Source of the DNA: Segatella hominis
GTDB lineage: Bacteria; Bacteroidota; Bacteroidia; Bacteroidales; Bacteroidaceae
Direction of reading: 5' to 3'
Length of the DNA stretch: 64,000 bases
Assembly (NCBI RefSeq): GCF_019249725.2
Contig: NZ_CP137559.1
Location: forward strand, 167,501-231,500
Numbering within the stretch: the first letter of the stretch is position 1; each line of letters opens with the position of its first letter. This document shows, one piece after another, positions 33,465 through 41,817 of the stretch. Under the pieces are notes generated by a model. It was not told where the DNA came from and ran no database searches. It saw only the letters and a program-made list of their open reading frames with translations. The position numbers and the translations under genes were made by a program.

Positions 33465-35066
33465 TCAGAGCATGGAGCCAGTAGAGATGTAGCCATCGGA
33501 CTGCGGGAATTTCTCTATGCCAATCATGAGTGTGTCGAAGGCATCGGAGCCATCGGTGCGAGCCTCTAGCTTGTCCTCCTCGGTCTCTGCCAGCTTCTCT
33601 CCTCGCTTATCCTTCTTGCCATTATACACACCAGCAAGACGGATGGATATGAGCAGATCTTCATTGTTCTCGCTGTTGATCATGGCACGGTGCTCAGCTT
33701 TGCCCACAAACATACGGTTGATGAGCAGCATCTTCTCCAGGTGTCCCATCGGGTTGCCCAGATAGACCTCGTTGACATACCAGCCATGGTCTGTGAGATA
33801 GTTGGCAATGAAGGTATGGAAGTCATCATTCATCAGGGCGTAGTTGTTGCCCACGAAGGTAGAGTCGTAGTAGAAGTTAACCTCCTTGCATCGGTGGTAC
33901 TGGTAATACTCCATGAACTTATCGAGCAGGGCAGGCAGCTTATTCTCATACTTCACAAAGAAACTCTTCAGACAACGAGCCTCTCCACGCAGGTTGTCTT
34001 GTCCCACGCACATCCAGTTGATGAGTGCGTTGGCATCGAACGCTATGCATAGCGGACGGTCAGGATCAACGTCTGCATCCATGCGTGCATCCACATGCTG
34101 TAGCTTATCGATGTCATACTCCAGGCCATCGAGAAAGTCGAGGTTAGGAGCCGTGTATAAGTTGACATCACGCAGGTTGGAGTAGAAGCCATCGAGCGAG
34201 ATGGATGGCCGCTTGCACATGATGGAGGTCTGGAAGGTGAGCGCAGGCAAGTCTCGCTTCATCTGCTTGATGAACTCCATGCCGAGCACCTCTACATTAT
34301 AGACAGAGGAATACTCCTTGTAGAAGAGAGTCTTGGAACGCAACTGTGCCAGCAGCAAGCCTATTTCCTTTAGGCGACGCTTGGCATATAGACTGATGTG
34401 TCCCGATGTCTTGATGCGGTTGCGGATGTCAAACTCTTCGACCACGAGCGAGGAGATGGCTTCCACGAGGTGAGGGTCGCAATCCTTCTTGTAGTTGAGG
34501 AACCAGGAACCTTTCTTGGTGACCGGCATATCGGAGGTGATAAGCATGCCATGGTGGTAGTAATGCTGACCGAATAGGTTGACATTTCCACGGTTGGCAG
34601 GGAAGGTCTCATCCTTCAGCTGCTCAAAGTCGATGAACTTCGCCTCGTCGATGTCGAGGTAGTCAAGCGAGAGGGAGTTAGACGTGCCCTTGCGGTCTTG
34701 TGAGATAATGGTACCTATACTGCCATTATAAAAAGAGATGGTGTTCTCCCAGTTGGAAGGAGGAATGACCGGGTCAGGCCATCCCAATTTCTTAGGTGGC
34801 TTGACCCCGATGAGATAATGCTTGCCCCGATGGAAGCCCCATCGCTCCCAGTGCTGAAGCATGGACGGTATGGTATTGGTGAGACATCGCTTTGCATTGG
34901 CGGAGACAAAGCCACCATTGCTGCCAGGCATGCGCTGCATGTTGCGCAGGTTGAACATGGAGTGGAGTACACTCTTGCCTATGCCTCGACCGCCCACTAC
35001 CACGTTGTCTCGAGCGTTGATGAAGTTGACCTCCATCTGTGCTGGGTTTAGATATTGATCGATCAT
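33465..35066 (-). CDS. terL: Terminase large subunit
   Basis: 533 aa, the packaging motor. Walker A GGRGIGKS at 25-32, Walker B SLDYLDIDEAKF at about 134-144, motif III region ITSDMPVTKKGSW. The C-terminal RNase-H-like nuclease shows LCIAFDANALINW, FYYDSTFVGNN and a late DAFDTLMIG as acidic positions. Full length. It overlaps the small-terminase candidate by 4 bp (ATGA) and ends the head operon. Nicking and packaging mode (cos or pac) cannot be read directly. Confidence 0.93.
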   Translation of the reverse strand: MIDQYLNPAQMEVNFINARDNVVVGGRGIGKSVLHSMFNLRNMQRMPGSNGGFVSANAKRCLTNTIPSMLQHWERWGFHRGKHYLIGVKPPKKLGWPDPVIPPSNWENTISFYNGSIGTIISQDRKGTSNSLSLDYLDIDEAKFIDFEQLKDETFPANRGNVNLFGQHYYHHGMLITSDMPVTKKGSWFLNYKKDCDPHLVEAISSLVVEEFDIRNRIKTSGHISLYAKRRLKEIGLLLAQLRSKTLFYKEYSSVYNVEVLGMEFIKQMKRDLPALTFQTSIMCKRPSISLDGFYSNLRDVNLYTAPNLDFLDGLEYDIDKLQHVDARMDADVDPDRPLCIAFDANALINWMCVGQDNLRGEARCLKSFFVKYENKLPALLDKFMEYYQYHRCKEVNFYYDSTFVGNNYALMNDDFHTFIANYLTDHGWYVNEVYLGNPMGHLEKMLLINRMFVGKAEHRAMINSENNEDLLISIRLAGVYNGKKDKRGEKLAETEEDKLEARTDGSDAFDTLMIGIEKFPQSDGYISTGSML

Positions 35067-35689
35067 TGAGCATCCTCCTTGATTTCTTCTGTTGGTGTAT
35101 ATTCCAAGAGTTGCTCATCATAGTCTTCAGCTTCGATTTTGACAAGATCCATGGAGTTGTCGGTGTATTTCTTGATGAGCTTCTTGATGGTGGTCATCAC
35201 GTTAGGAATGCGCTTGAGACCCAAGTGACGAGGATCTGTGGTAGGGATGAACACCTGAGGCTGAATCTGGTCGTAGCCATTATCCACAGGATCTTCCTTA
35301 TCCAGAAGATGATATTTACCGTAGGCAGCAGCTGCAGCAGCCATGGCACGGGCATCGCCCATGGACTCAGCCTTATCGTAGGTGCGCTGTATCATCTGGT
35401 CGAAGCGGAAACGGGCAAAGTCCTTGGACACACGCTGAAGGTTGCCCAGTATGAGCTTGATGAGGTGCAGATCGTTGTATGCCATCATGCGCTGCACACG
35501 ATAATCTTGCATATCCTTGAAGACCAATTCCTGATCTGTCTTGCGAGGATTGACGAGCCACCAGGCATAGAGGGCACGGATGCGCAAAATGCGGTCACGC
35601 ACAGGGGTGGGTACATTTTGCGCATCCATCTCTTCGGGGGTACGGTCCATGAGGTCGATGATGGCATCGATGTTGGCTGGTTCTCTCAT
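35063..35689 (-). CDS. Terminase-associated protein, small-subunit candidate
   Basis: 208 aa, mostly helical. It starts with an acidic helix and PTPVRDRILRIRALYAWWLV, then TDQELVFKDMQDYRVQRMMAY, and ends in an acidic tail. Overlap with TerL and helix content suit a TerS-type DNA-recognition or regulator protein. The upstream 93-aa protein is a second candidate with a clearer HTH, so which one recognises DNA is open. Confidence 0.6.
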   Translation of the reverse strand: MREPANIDAIIDLMDRTPEEMDAQNVPTPVRDRILRIRALYAWWLVNPRKTDQELVFKDMQDYRVQRMMAYNDLHLIKLILGNLQRVSKDFARFRFDQMIQRTYDKAESMGDARAMAAAAAAYGKYHLLDKEDPVDNGYDQIQPQVFIPTTDPRHLGLKRIPNVMTTIKKLIKKYTDNSMDLVKIEAEDYDEQLLEYTPTEEIKEDAQ

Positions 35690-35967
35690 ACTCTAATCTC
35701 CTCTAACATTTGGTTCAGGTATTCATGTGTGCGCTGCACGGCTTGCGGCGAACCGGCTGCAGCGAGGTCAAGCTCATTCTTGCGAAGCTGCTGCTTCACA
35801 GTCGCCATGCCCAGGTAGTAGGCACGGTGAAGCTTAGACGAAGGCTTCAGGATCTCCTCACGCAGATCGTCCTCGTTAATATCCAAAAGGACGGACATCT
35901 CCGATATCGGAGTCAAAGTCTCTGCCAAGTCTTGCACGTTTTTCATCAATTCCTGTGTAATTTCCAT
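35686..35967 (-). CDS. Small HTH protein of the packaging module
   Basis: 93 aa. An N-terminal HTH is visible (LTPISEMSVLLDINEDDLRE), followed by a helix pair (YYLGMATVKQQLRKNELDL) as in the DNA-binding part of small terminases. Its start lies 92 bp inside the previous gene, an unusually long overlap; starting at the next Met (35898) would shorten it to 23 bp but cut the HTH. It overlaps the 208-aa gene by 4 bp. Confidence 0.65.
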   Translation of the reverse strand: MEITQELMKNVQDLAETLTPISEMSVLLDINEDDLREEILKPSSKLHRAYYLGMATVKQQLRKNELDLAAAGSPQAVQRTHEYLNQMLEEIRV

Positions 35968-36451
35968 TGATTTTCAAACTTTTGTTAGTACAGTGCTCCA
36001 GGTAACCATGGAGCAGATCATAGAAGACTTGTGGCTCTGTAGTGACGATGGTCGATTCATCACGGCTACCATAGGTCTGGTTTTGTGAGGTGACGACCGA
36101 CGCCACGCAATCGGCGGCTCTGAAGAGGATCACCTTAGAGTGGTTCTCACCCAGATAGACCTCGTCGAAGCATGCCTGCATCATGCGCCAAAGCTGCACG
36201 GTCTTCTTGCTCGCCTTGACATCGAGCAGCATCTTTGCCGAACGGATGCTGTCAGACTGCCGCATCAGGCGGAACCCACGGAGGAACTCCTCGGAGGTAG
36301 AATAGGATGACACCCACACTTCTGCAGAGCCTGTCTGTGAGAGAATCCACTTGATGAGACCGAGGGTGTGCAGATGCCGTCCGAAGTAGGCTTGCGTCTG
36401 CACTTCGCTGATGGGACGCAAGAGGTCTGAGACCTTAACCTTGTTTGCCAT
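35876..36451 (-). CDS. PLD-like (HKD-type) protein
   Basis: 191 aa from the ATG at 36451 (MANKVKVSDLLRPISEVQTQ). A phospholipase-D-like core is suggested by AEVWVSSYSTSEEFL, then NHSKVILFRAAD with the His and Lys of an HxK motif, and VTSQNQT at the place of the family's GS-N turn. Only one such motif exists, so an active enzyme would be a dimer, as in Nuc-type nucleases. The canonical Asp of HKD is not at the exact spacing. A nuclease or DNA-binding part in packaging is inferred from position. Confidence 0.6.
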   Translation of the reverse strand: MANKVKVSDLLRPISEVQTQAYFGRHLHTLGLIKWILSQTGSAEVWVSSYSTSEEFLRGFRLMRQSDSIRSAKMLLDVKASKKTVQLWRMMQACFDEVYLGENHSKVILFRAADCVASVVTSQNQTYGSRDESTIVTTEPQVFYDLLHGYLEHCTNKSLKINGNYTGIDEKRARLGRDFDSDIGDVRPFGY

Positions 36452-37106
36452 TCTCAGCGAGGCGAGCCTTAGCCACACGGTCACGGTCGGCACGAGTGAC
36501 CGCGTATGAGTCGTAGGTGAGCATATCGGCACGGTATTTCTTGTCGAGGTCTGAGAGTATCTTGAGATATTCGTATCGGTCGCATGGTTCTTTGTCCTCC
36601 ATCGCCTTCAGCGTCTCGAAGGTTGATTTTATCTCCTTGTATCGCTTGGCGTTGATATCCCAGAGAGCAGCCACCTCTTCGGGCAGGAAGTCATGGTCTT
36701 TGCGCTTGCCCTTGCGGATGACTGCGACACCATCGCTCTCGGAGGATGGAAGCCCAGCATCGTCATTGTTGGTTTCTTCCTCGATGGAATCGGTCGTCTC
36801 GGTCGTTTCTTCGGTCGTAGCGACTGGTGCGCCCTCGCTGATGATGGCTTGCGCCTCTGGTATCACGGTAGCATTCATCTGCTTGACTTCCTCGATGGTC
36901 ATGCCAGCGAGTCGTATCTTCAGGAACTTGCCCAGCTCATACTCGATGTTGGAGCGGTATGCCTGTGGCTGGCGAGTGGCACGGGCATGGTAGAAGCGGT
37001 CTCGGTTGAGACGGAAGAGAATGTCTGCGCCACGCTTGATGTCGGCATCGCTCTCATGCTTGGCGTTGAGCCATGCCTGTATTTGTTTGGTGAATTGATG
37101 ATCCAT
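36435..37106 (-). CDS. Head-module protein, unknown
   Basis: 223 aa from the ATG at 37106 (MDHQFTKQIQAWLNAKHESD). N-terminal helical domain to about 90; a long Thr/Glu/Ser-rich acidic linker (about 95-135); a C-terminal basic, coiled-coil-like part (KRYKEIKSTFETLKAMEDKE). It overlaps the PLD-like gene by 17 bp. Not recognised. The two-domain layout with a flexible acidic link could fit a virion-internal or packaging accessory protein. Confidence 0.55.
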   Translation of the reverse strand: MDHQFTKQIQAWLNAKHESDADIKRGADILFRLNRDRFYHARATRQPQAYRSNIEYELGKFLKIRLAGMTIEEVKQMNATVIPEAQAIISEGAPVATTEETTETTDSIEEETNNDDAGLPSSESDGVAVIRKGKRKDHDFLPEEVAALWDINAKRYKEIKSTFETLKAMEDKEPCDRYEYLKILSDLDKKYRADMLTYDSYAVTRADRDRVAKARLAENGKQG

Positions 37107-37114
37107 ATATATAT

Positions 37115-37159
37115 GCGAAAATAATAAAAGGTGGCTCAGGCACGAAGCGAGAGCCACCT
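37115..37159 (-). terminator. Terminator after the 206-aa virion gene
   Basis: On the minus strand AGGTGGCTC, 13-nt loop, GAGCCACCT, then TTTATTATTTT. It separates capsid-type genes from the terminase genes. Confidence 0.8.
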
Positions 37160-37206
37160 AAGCATCTAAAAGTAACTAATGACTATGAAACACTTTGACG
37201 GAGGCA

Positions 37207-37827
37207 TTAGCTGCCACCACCGCCCTCCACAGGGTCAACCCACTCGGAGCCATCGAGACCGCTGATGTCGCCCTCGTCAGTCTCCAACTTGCCCACATAG
37301 AACGGAGCAGGTACCACGTCGGTCGCCTCCACGCTGAGGGTAGAGGTCACGGCGTCGGTAGCACCAGCACCACTGCTCTGTGCGAATGTTGACTTGGTTG
37401 GGAACATCTCGCAACCGAGGATGCGGAAACGACCGTTAGGCATCTGCTGGGCGTAAATCAACTCATCGTTAACCGCCATGCCGCCGAAGCCTGTGATGTC
37501 TGCATCCATGCCCCCGATGATGTACTCTGCCTTGTTGAGGAAGGTAGCAGATGGAGCCTCGCCCTGTGTCTCGGAGCTGATGTTTGACTTGAGAGCCACG
37601 AGGTCAACCACATGCCACTTGGCATCTGCTGCGAGCGTGAAGCTGCCCTTGTATGTTACGAGGGCAGTCATGTCGGTTGCTTTCTCCTCCAGGGTAGTTG
37701 GTAACTTAGGCCATTTGAGAATCTGGGATGCCAGAATGGCTAAGAACTTAGGGCGAATGCCAGGAGTAATGCGTACTCCTGGACATTTCTTGACTGATTT
37801 ATATAAATCTTTTGTTGTGCAAACCAT
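37207..37827 (-). CDS. Structural protein, tail-tube or capsid-associated candidate
   Basis: 206 aa. The start CPGVRITPGIRPKFLAILAS and the later VEATDVVPAPFYVGKLETD give a beta-rich protein without enzyme motifs; the C-terminus is Gly-rich. The pattern resembles major tail or head-decoration proteins made in high copy, which fits its place directly behind the major capsid gene and before a terminator. Which of the two it is cannot be settled by eye. Confidence 0.6.
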   Translation of the reverse strand: MVCTTKDLYKSVKKCPGVRITPGIRPKFLAILASQILKWPKLPTTLEEKATDMTALVTYKGSFTLAADAKWHVVDLVALKSNISSETQGEAPSATFLNKAEYIIGGMDADITGFGGMAVNDELIYAQQMPNGRFRILGCEMFPTKSTFAQSSGAGATDAVTSTLSVEATDVVPAPFYVGKLETDEGDISGLDGSEWVDPVEGGGGS

Positions 37828-37860
37828 AATTTAGTCTCCTATATATAATAAGGTGAAAGT

Positions 37861-38961
37861 TTATTCTTTGCCCTCGCCATCATCAACAGGGTCGCTGCTA
37901 CCACTCACAGTATTGCTCCCTTTTGCGGTGGCAGACTTTTGGATAAGAGGCTTGCTGCCATCGTCAGTGACGAACAGGGCGCGCTCCTTGTTGATGCTCT
38001 CATACTGAACACCAAGAATTTTGGCGGCAGCATAAGTGAGTTGCCAAGAGTCATACTTGCCAACCTCCACTTTTTCTGCGTCGCTGTTGATAGCCTCGTT
38101 GACACCCACAAGCATATTGCTCTTTGTGGTCAACTGGAAGAAAGGAGCATCCTTCTTGTTGCCGAGAGCAGCAAACTCCACATTCTCAAAACCGATTACG
38201 TTGTTATGGTCGTACTTGGTGTTGTATGGAATGGAACCGAATCGCTTCTCGAAAGCCTTGTTGTAGAGATTGACGAATGTCTGAGGGACATAGAGGTAGA
38301 GTTTCTCCTCGTTCATCAGCTCATCGTCTGCAGCCTCGCAGATGCCTTGGGCAAAATCGACGGCATTATCTGAGTTGATAGTCTGATTATCGCCAAGGAT
38401 GTCAGAAACCTTGACGAGGTTGCCGAGGTCAGCCGAGAGCTTGTTGTTGGTCAGCTCTGCTTTGGCGATGGTGTCGAAACCATTGAAGAGGTCAACGGAC
38501 TTGTCGCCACTTGCATTGCGAACTGCTTTGAAGAGAGCCTGGTCGAGATGCTTTCCAAGTCTCAAGGCAATGAGCTGGAGAACTTGGAGGGCGATTGGCA
38601 CATTCTTGAGAGCCTCGCCATTCAAGGTGTTGGCACCCCAAACTGTAGAATAGACTGAGTTTGGTGAGAATGGAACTGTGACATTACCCAAGAAGACTTC
38701 GAGGGTACGTGGTACAATTTTTACACCTGCATCCGTCTTGCGTGTCTCGTTGTATGGACCGAACTGAGCATCTGCGATGAGCTCACCAACAGTCTCGGAT
38801 GCTCTGATGCCTGGTCGGAGTGTCATGTACTTCAAAGACTTTGCCATACCATGCGTTGGCATCTTAATCAAGTCTTTGCGATAGGTTTGAGCAGTCTTCT
38901 GCAGTGCAACATCGACATCGGCAGGCACTGCAAACTTGTTTTCTTCTGTAATCTTACCCAT
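37861..38961 (-). CDS. Major capsid protein
   Basis: 366 aa from the ATG at 38961 (MGKITEENKFAVPADVDVAL); the longer form would begin with TTG. HK97-like content: a helical start, then KYMTLRPGIRASETVGELIA, FGPYNETRKTDAGVKIVPRT, a long helix (IALQVLQLIALRLGKHLDQA) and a C-terminal strand region (LYVPQTFVNLYNKAFEKRFG, GVNEAINSDAEKVEVG). Position just after the protease-scaffold gene, with one base between, confirms it. The first part may be cut off by the protease. Confidence 0.85.
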   Translation of the reverse strand: MGKITEENKFAVPADVDVALQKTAQTYRKDLIKMPTHGMAKSLKYMTLRPGIRASETVGELIADAQFGPYNETRKTDAGVKIVPRTLEVFLGNVTVPFSPNSVYSTVWGANTLNGEALKNVPIALQVLQLIALRLGKHLDQALFKAVRNASGDKSVDLFNGFDTIAKAELTNNKLSADLGNLVKVSDILGDNQTINSDNAVDFAQGICEAADDELMNEEKLYLYVPQTFVNLYNKAFEKRFGSIPYNTKYDHNNVIGFENVEFAALGNKKDAPFFQLTTKSNMLVGVNEAINSDAEKVEVGKYDSWQLTYAAAKILGVQYESINKERALFVTDDGSKPLIQKSATAKGSNTVSGSSDPVDDGEGKE

Positions 38962-38962
38962 A

Positions 38963-39988
38963 TTAAACAAACTGTTTTAAAGCGTTAGCAACTGCGATAG
39001 GATCATAATCCGTAGCCTTGGTATCCTCCACAGCTGTAGAGGTGCTACCACCTGGCTCTTCCTCCAGATCCTTCACTTTATCCTTCAGGTCGTCTCTCTC
39101 CTTTTCGAGGTCCTTGACCTTATCTTCCAAAGCCGTCTTTTCATTCTTGGCTTTGGTGAGTGCCTCGTCCTTGTCATGGATGGAGTTGGCATCGGCAGCC
39201 ATCTTGTCCTCAATCTTCTGCATCTGCTCCTTTGAGATAGTGCAGTCCTTTGCGGAATCTTCTGCCTCAATACCCTCAATATTGAGGACATTGTTAATGT
39301 GAGTCCATTTCTTGATCATATTTAAAATAATGTTATGTTGTTTGTCTTTTCCAAACAGACGGTCAAGGAAGCCTGGCTTCTTCTCGTACCATGAATTGAC
39401 AACCTCTGGCAATACTGGAAGGTTGTTGTACTTGATAAAGTCTTGTGTCTGCTCGGTAATCTCGGCAGGCTTGCCGTCCATCGCCTCATCAACGAATCCG
39501 AACTTGATGCACTCATCGACGGTGTGCCAGAGAGCTTCTGACATTACCTTAATGATGTCTTCATGTTTTTTGCCGGAGCGATCACAGTAAACGTTGGCGA
39601 TGATGTTGTCTATCTTCTGCTGGTTCTCCTGTTGTTTCTGAAGCTGTTCGATAAGAGATCCAATCTCTTCTTCGTTGAGTGCAGACCAGACAAATTGCTC
39701 CGTGGAGCATTTGTGGACGAGGAGTAAAGTGTATTTGCTCATGCGGATCTTGTTGGCACCCATCGCACAGATGGTTGCAGCGGAAGCAGAGAAGCCAGCT
39801 TGAAAGTCAACGGTAACATCACCGTGTGACTTGAACATCTGGCAGATGGCGAGACCGGCGGAAACTTCTCCACCAAGCGAGTCGATGGAGACATCTACAT
39901 GCTTGCCTTTGTTGTCATTGAGAATGTCGTGGACCATTCTCTTAGTCCACGACCCAATGTAGCCAGTGATTGATATTTGATATTTCAT
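38963..39988 (-). CDS. ClpP-like prohead protease fused to scaffold-like domain
   Basis: 341 aa from the ATG at 39988 (MKYQISITGYIGSWTKRM). Residues about 1-170 are a ClpP/S14-type protease: SIDSLGGEVSAGLAI, the nucleophile Ser in GFSASAATICAMG, the His in LLLVHKCSTEQ and Asp in FVDEAMDG. The C-terminal part (about 210-330) is a charged coiled-coil (ALTKAKNEKTALEDKVKDLE) ending in an acidic tail, the layout of an internal scaffold that the protease removes. It is followed by the capsid gene. Confidence 0.9.
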   Translation of the reverse strand: MKYQISITGYIGSWTKRMVHDILNDNKGKHVDVSIDSLGGEVSAGLAICQMFKSHGDVTVDFQAGFSASAATICAMGANKIRMSKYTLLLVHKCSTEQFVWSALNEEEIGSLIEQLQKQQENQQKIDNIIANVYCDRSGKKHEDIIKVMSEALWHTVDECIKFGFVDEAMDGKPAEITEQTQDFIKYNNLPVLPEVVNSWYEKKPGFLDRLFGKDKQHNIILNMIKKWTHINNVLNIEGIEAEDSAKDCTISKEQMQKIEDKMAADANSIHDKDEALTKAKNEKTALEDKVKDLEKERDDLKDKVKDLEEEPGGSTSTAVEDTKATDYDPIAVANALKQFV

Positions 39989-40012
39989 ATAGCTTTGCGA
40001 ATAAGAACACTG

Positions 40013-40020
40013 CAAAGTTA
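40013..40020 (-). promoter_or_regulatory. -7 element before the protease gene
   Basis: TAACTTTG on the minus strand, 24 bp before the start codon; -33 reads TTTT. May add transcription of protease and capsid. Confidence 0.45.
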
Positions 40021-40049
40021 TATAATATGAGGGAAGAATAAAAAAACTT

Positions 40050-40463
40050 TTATTCGATGATTTGGAGCGGTTTTATCACATCAGACCATGTAACGGTATA
40101 GGCGATGAGTGAACTGTCGGTGTGCGAGCTCGGCATAAGCTCGGAGCGAGTGAGGACAGGAAACGGGCGATGGTCGCGCCCGATGAGGTATCGGCACCCA
40201 TCGGCGGTTGTCACCCTGTATGCGAGTGGTATGTCGTCAGAATTAATTTGCTCACACGACTTGAAGGTGAGTTTCGACGTGAAAATACGAACCTTAGACT
40301 CTACTTTGTCGGAGATTTCACAACTTGACGGATTTTTGCACTGAATCTGTCTAAACTCGACATCCTGTGGAAGAATGCAAAGATGACGTGCTGGGAAGAT
40401 CACACTCTTGAGTTTCTCTGCCTCAGCCGCCTCTATTTTGATGATGTTTTTGATGTATGCCAT
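40050..40463 (-). CDS. Head-module protein, unknown
   Basis: 137 aa, soluble, with several Cys (HLCILPQDVEFRQIQCKNPS, SCEISDKVE, FKSCEQINSDD). The second half (IPLAYRVTTADGCRYLIG, then RDHRPFPVLTR) looks beta-rich. No recognised family. A conserved small protein before the protease in phages of this type is plausible. Confidence 0.55.
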   Translation of the reverse strand: MAYIKNIIKIEAAEAEKLKSVIFPARHLCILPQDVEFRQIQCKNPSSCEISDKVESKVRIFTSKLTFKSCEQINSDDIPLAYRVTTADGCRYLIGRDHRPFPVLTRSELMPSSHTDSSLIAYTVTWSDVIKPLQIIE

Positions 40464-40484
40464 AAGCTTTGAAATATTTCTAAG

Positions 40485-40541
40485 TTGTTCGGACTTGTTC
40501 GGGTTTGTTTGGATATTTCGGTTTTGTTCGGAGTTGTTCGC
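40485..40541. repeat. Helically phased 10-bp repeats
   Basis: TTGTTCGG at 40485, 40495, 40524 and 40534 (last base C), TTGTTTGG at 40505 and ATTTCGG at 40515: six units with a 10-bp period, in a 97-bp gap of the head operon. Confidence 0.85.
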
Positions 40542-40560
40542 AGCGACGGAAAATTTTATG

Positions 40561-41145
40561 CTAACATTTACTAAATCTTGTTGTAGAATTTAAAATAACG
40601 CCTTTTTTTGCGTGTTGATCACGCATTCTGTAGAAGCATTGACGCACAGTATCCTCATAATCGATACCAATACCATGCTGCTCGCACCATGCAGAAATGA
40701 TGGAAGATATGCGGCATGATCGGTCAGCAATATCCTTAAGCGATGCCCAGAGATCCATCTTGAAGAGGTCGATGATGACCTCCTTGATGGCACGTCTTGC
40801 TCGAGGACCGAGATAACAGTACTCTCGCACAGGTTTAGCCTTGGAGTCAGGGAGCATGATAGCGAGATATTCATCAGGATGAGTGAGCCAACGGCTCTCC
40901 TCGAACTCCTTATCCTTAAATATATGAGAAGCACTCTGATGAAGCTTTGTGGAGTCTGCAGCCTCCTGCTCTGTTTGACTCTCCTGTTCAACAAGTGAGA
41001 GTTTTGTCGATGGAGGTTTAGTGGTGAACTTGCGGATCACCGCCACTTCATTGCCACCGGCAGGAAAAACAACAGGGTTGCCATAGGCATGATATGCCCA
41101 TTGCCTGATGTGTGTAGGAATCTTGATATAAACTACTGGATTCAT
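40561..41145 (-). CDS. First gene of the late operon, unknown
   Basis: 194 aa from the ATG at 41145 (MNPVVYIKIPTHIRQWAYHA). The N-terminal 30 residues are compact and aromatic; a Thr/Glu/Ser-rich link follows; the C-terminal half is helical and has ARRAIKEVIIDLFKMDLWAS and SSIISAWCEQHGIGIDYEDT, which may be a winged-helix-like DNA-binding unit. Its place as first late gene would fit a late regulator or packaging protein. It resembles no family that I recognise firmly. Confidence 0.55.
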   Translation of the reverse strand: MNPVVYIKIPTHIRQWAYHAYGNPVVFPAGGNEVAVIRKFTTKPPSTKLSLVEQESQTEQEAADSTKLHQSASHIFKDKEFEESRWLTHPDEYLAIMLPDSKAKPVREYCYLGPRARRAIKEVIIDLFKMDLWASLKDIADRSCRISSIISAWCEQHGIGIDYEDTVRQCFYRMRDQHAKKGVILNSTTRFSKC

Positions 41146-41166
41146 ATATATATGCGGTTTTTGCGG

Positions 41167-41198
41167 CAAAGATACAAAGAATTTTTGAGAATGCTAAA
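41167..41198 (-). promoter_or_regulatory. Late promoter
   Basis: On the minus strand TTTA (41198-41195), 20-nt spacer, TATCTTTG (41174-41167). One mismatch in -33. It drives the head operon, and repressor-like motifs lie directly upstream. Confidence 0.75.
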
Positions 41199-41228
41199 GA
41201 TAATCAGTAAAAACTAACTTTTATCAGT
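41199..41228. promoter_or_regulatory. Operator-like module upstream of the late promoter
   Basis: GATAATCAGTAAAA-ACTAAC, then ATCAGT, closely like the module at 45905-45936 in the early promoter. 14 bases match with one change in the first block. Confidence 0.6.
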
Positions 41229-41639
41229 AAAGTTGGTGTGATATAATTTCGTCCGAAAAGTTTGTATTTTTGTATCATGCAAACTTGGCTTTGTAAGTCG
41301 CTGATAATCAGTGTGTTTTTTATGATACGATTTTGTGATACAGAAAATGTAACACTTTCGATTTTGTTACATAGACAAATCTTGGAGTTAATGACCAGTA
41401 TTAGAATGGGCTTGTTACAAACTTAAAAATTTTTGTAAAGTAGTTGTAACGCAACTTTGTAAACGCTGAAAATGCGGCTTAACTCCCTATTTATCAGTTG
41501 TTTATCTCTTTTGCCAACATCCTGTTACAGAGTTACAAAGGATTTGTATAAAATAAAAGAAAGGGGTGTGGGGAAAACGACGGCATGGGCGTGAAAAGAG
41601 CGTAGGAGAGACGGTCAGAACGGCTGGATGGGTGTCTTG

Positions 41640-41681
41640 GCCAAAGAAAAAGGGAGCGATGGGCCAATGCTCACCGCTCCC
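41640..41681 (-). terminator. Terminator of the primase-helicase operon
   Basis: On the minus strand GGGAGCGGTGAGC, loop ATTG, GCCCATCGCTCCC, then TTTTTCTTT, about 140 bp behind the stop. Confidence 0.85.
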
Positions 41682-41744
41682 TCGTAACATGGGAAAAGAA
41701 TTATAGAAATCAGCAAAAATTGCTTGAAAATTTAGCTCAAAATA

Positions 41745-41776
41745 TTTGCATAATTCAGATATTTTTTGTACCTTTG
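41745..41776 (+). promoter_or_regulatory. Plus-strand promoter facing the primase gene
   Basis: TTTG (41745-41748), 20-nt spacer, TACCTTTG (41769-41776): a full consensus match, but the next plus-strand sequence is the antisense of the primase-helicase 3' end. Confidence 0.65.
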
Positions 41777-41817
41777 CACTATAACTTGGGGCTATCTATT
41801 CTTTTATTTATAGATGG

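Larger units (their letters stand above)
41229..41817. other. Gene-free region between late promoter and primase gene
   Basis: About 590 bp. I see no credible gene; a frame on the minus strand (41502-41690) is Arg/Phe-rich and only partly open. It contains CTGATAATCAG (41301-41311), the primase terminator (41640-41681) and a perfect plus-strand promoter (41745-41776). Confidence 0.6.

Noticed and set aside
41502..41690. 62-codon minus-strand frame near the primase terminator
   Set aside because: It starts inside the terminator hairpin and has Arg/Phe-rich, unstructured translation.
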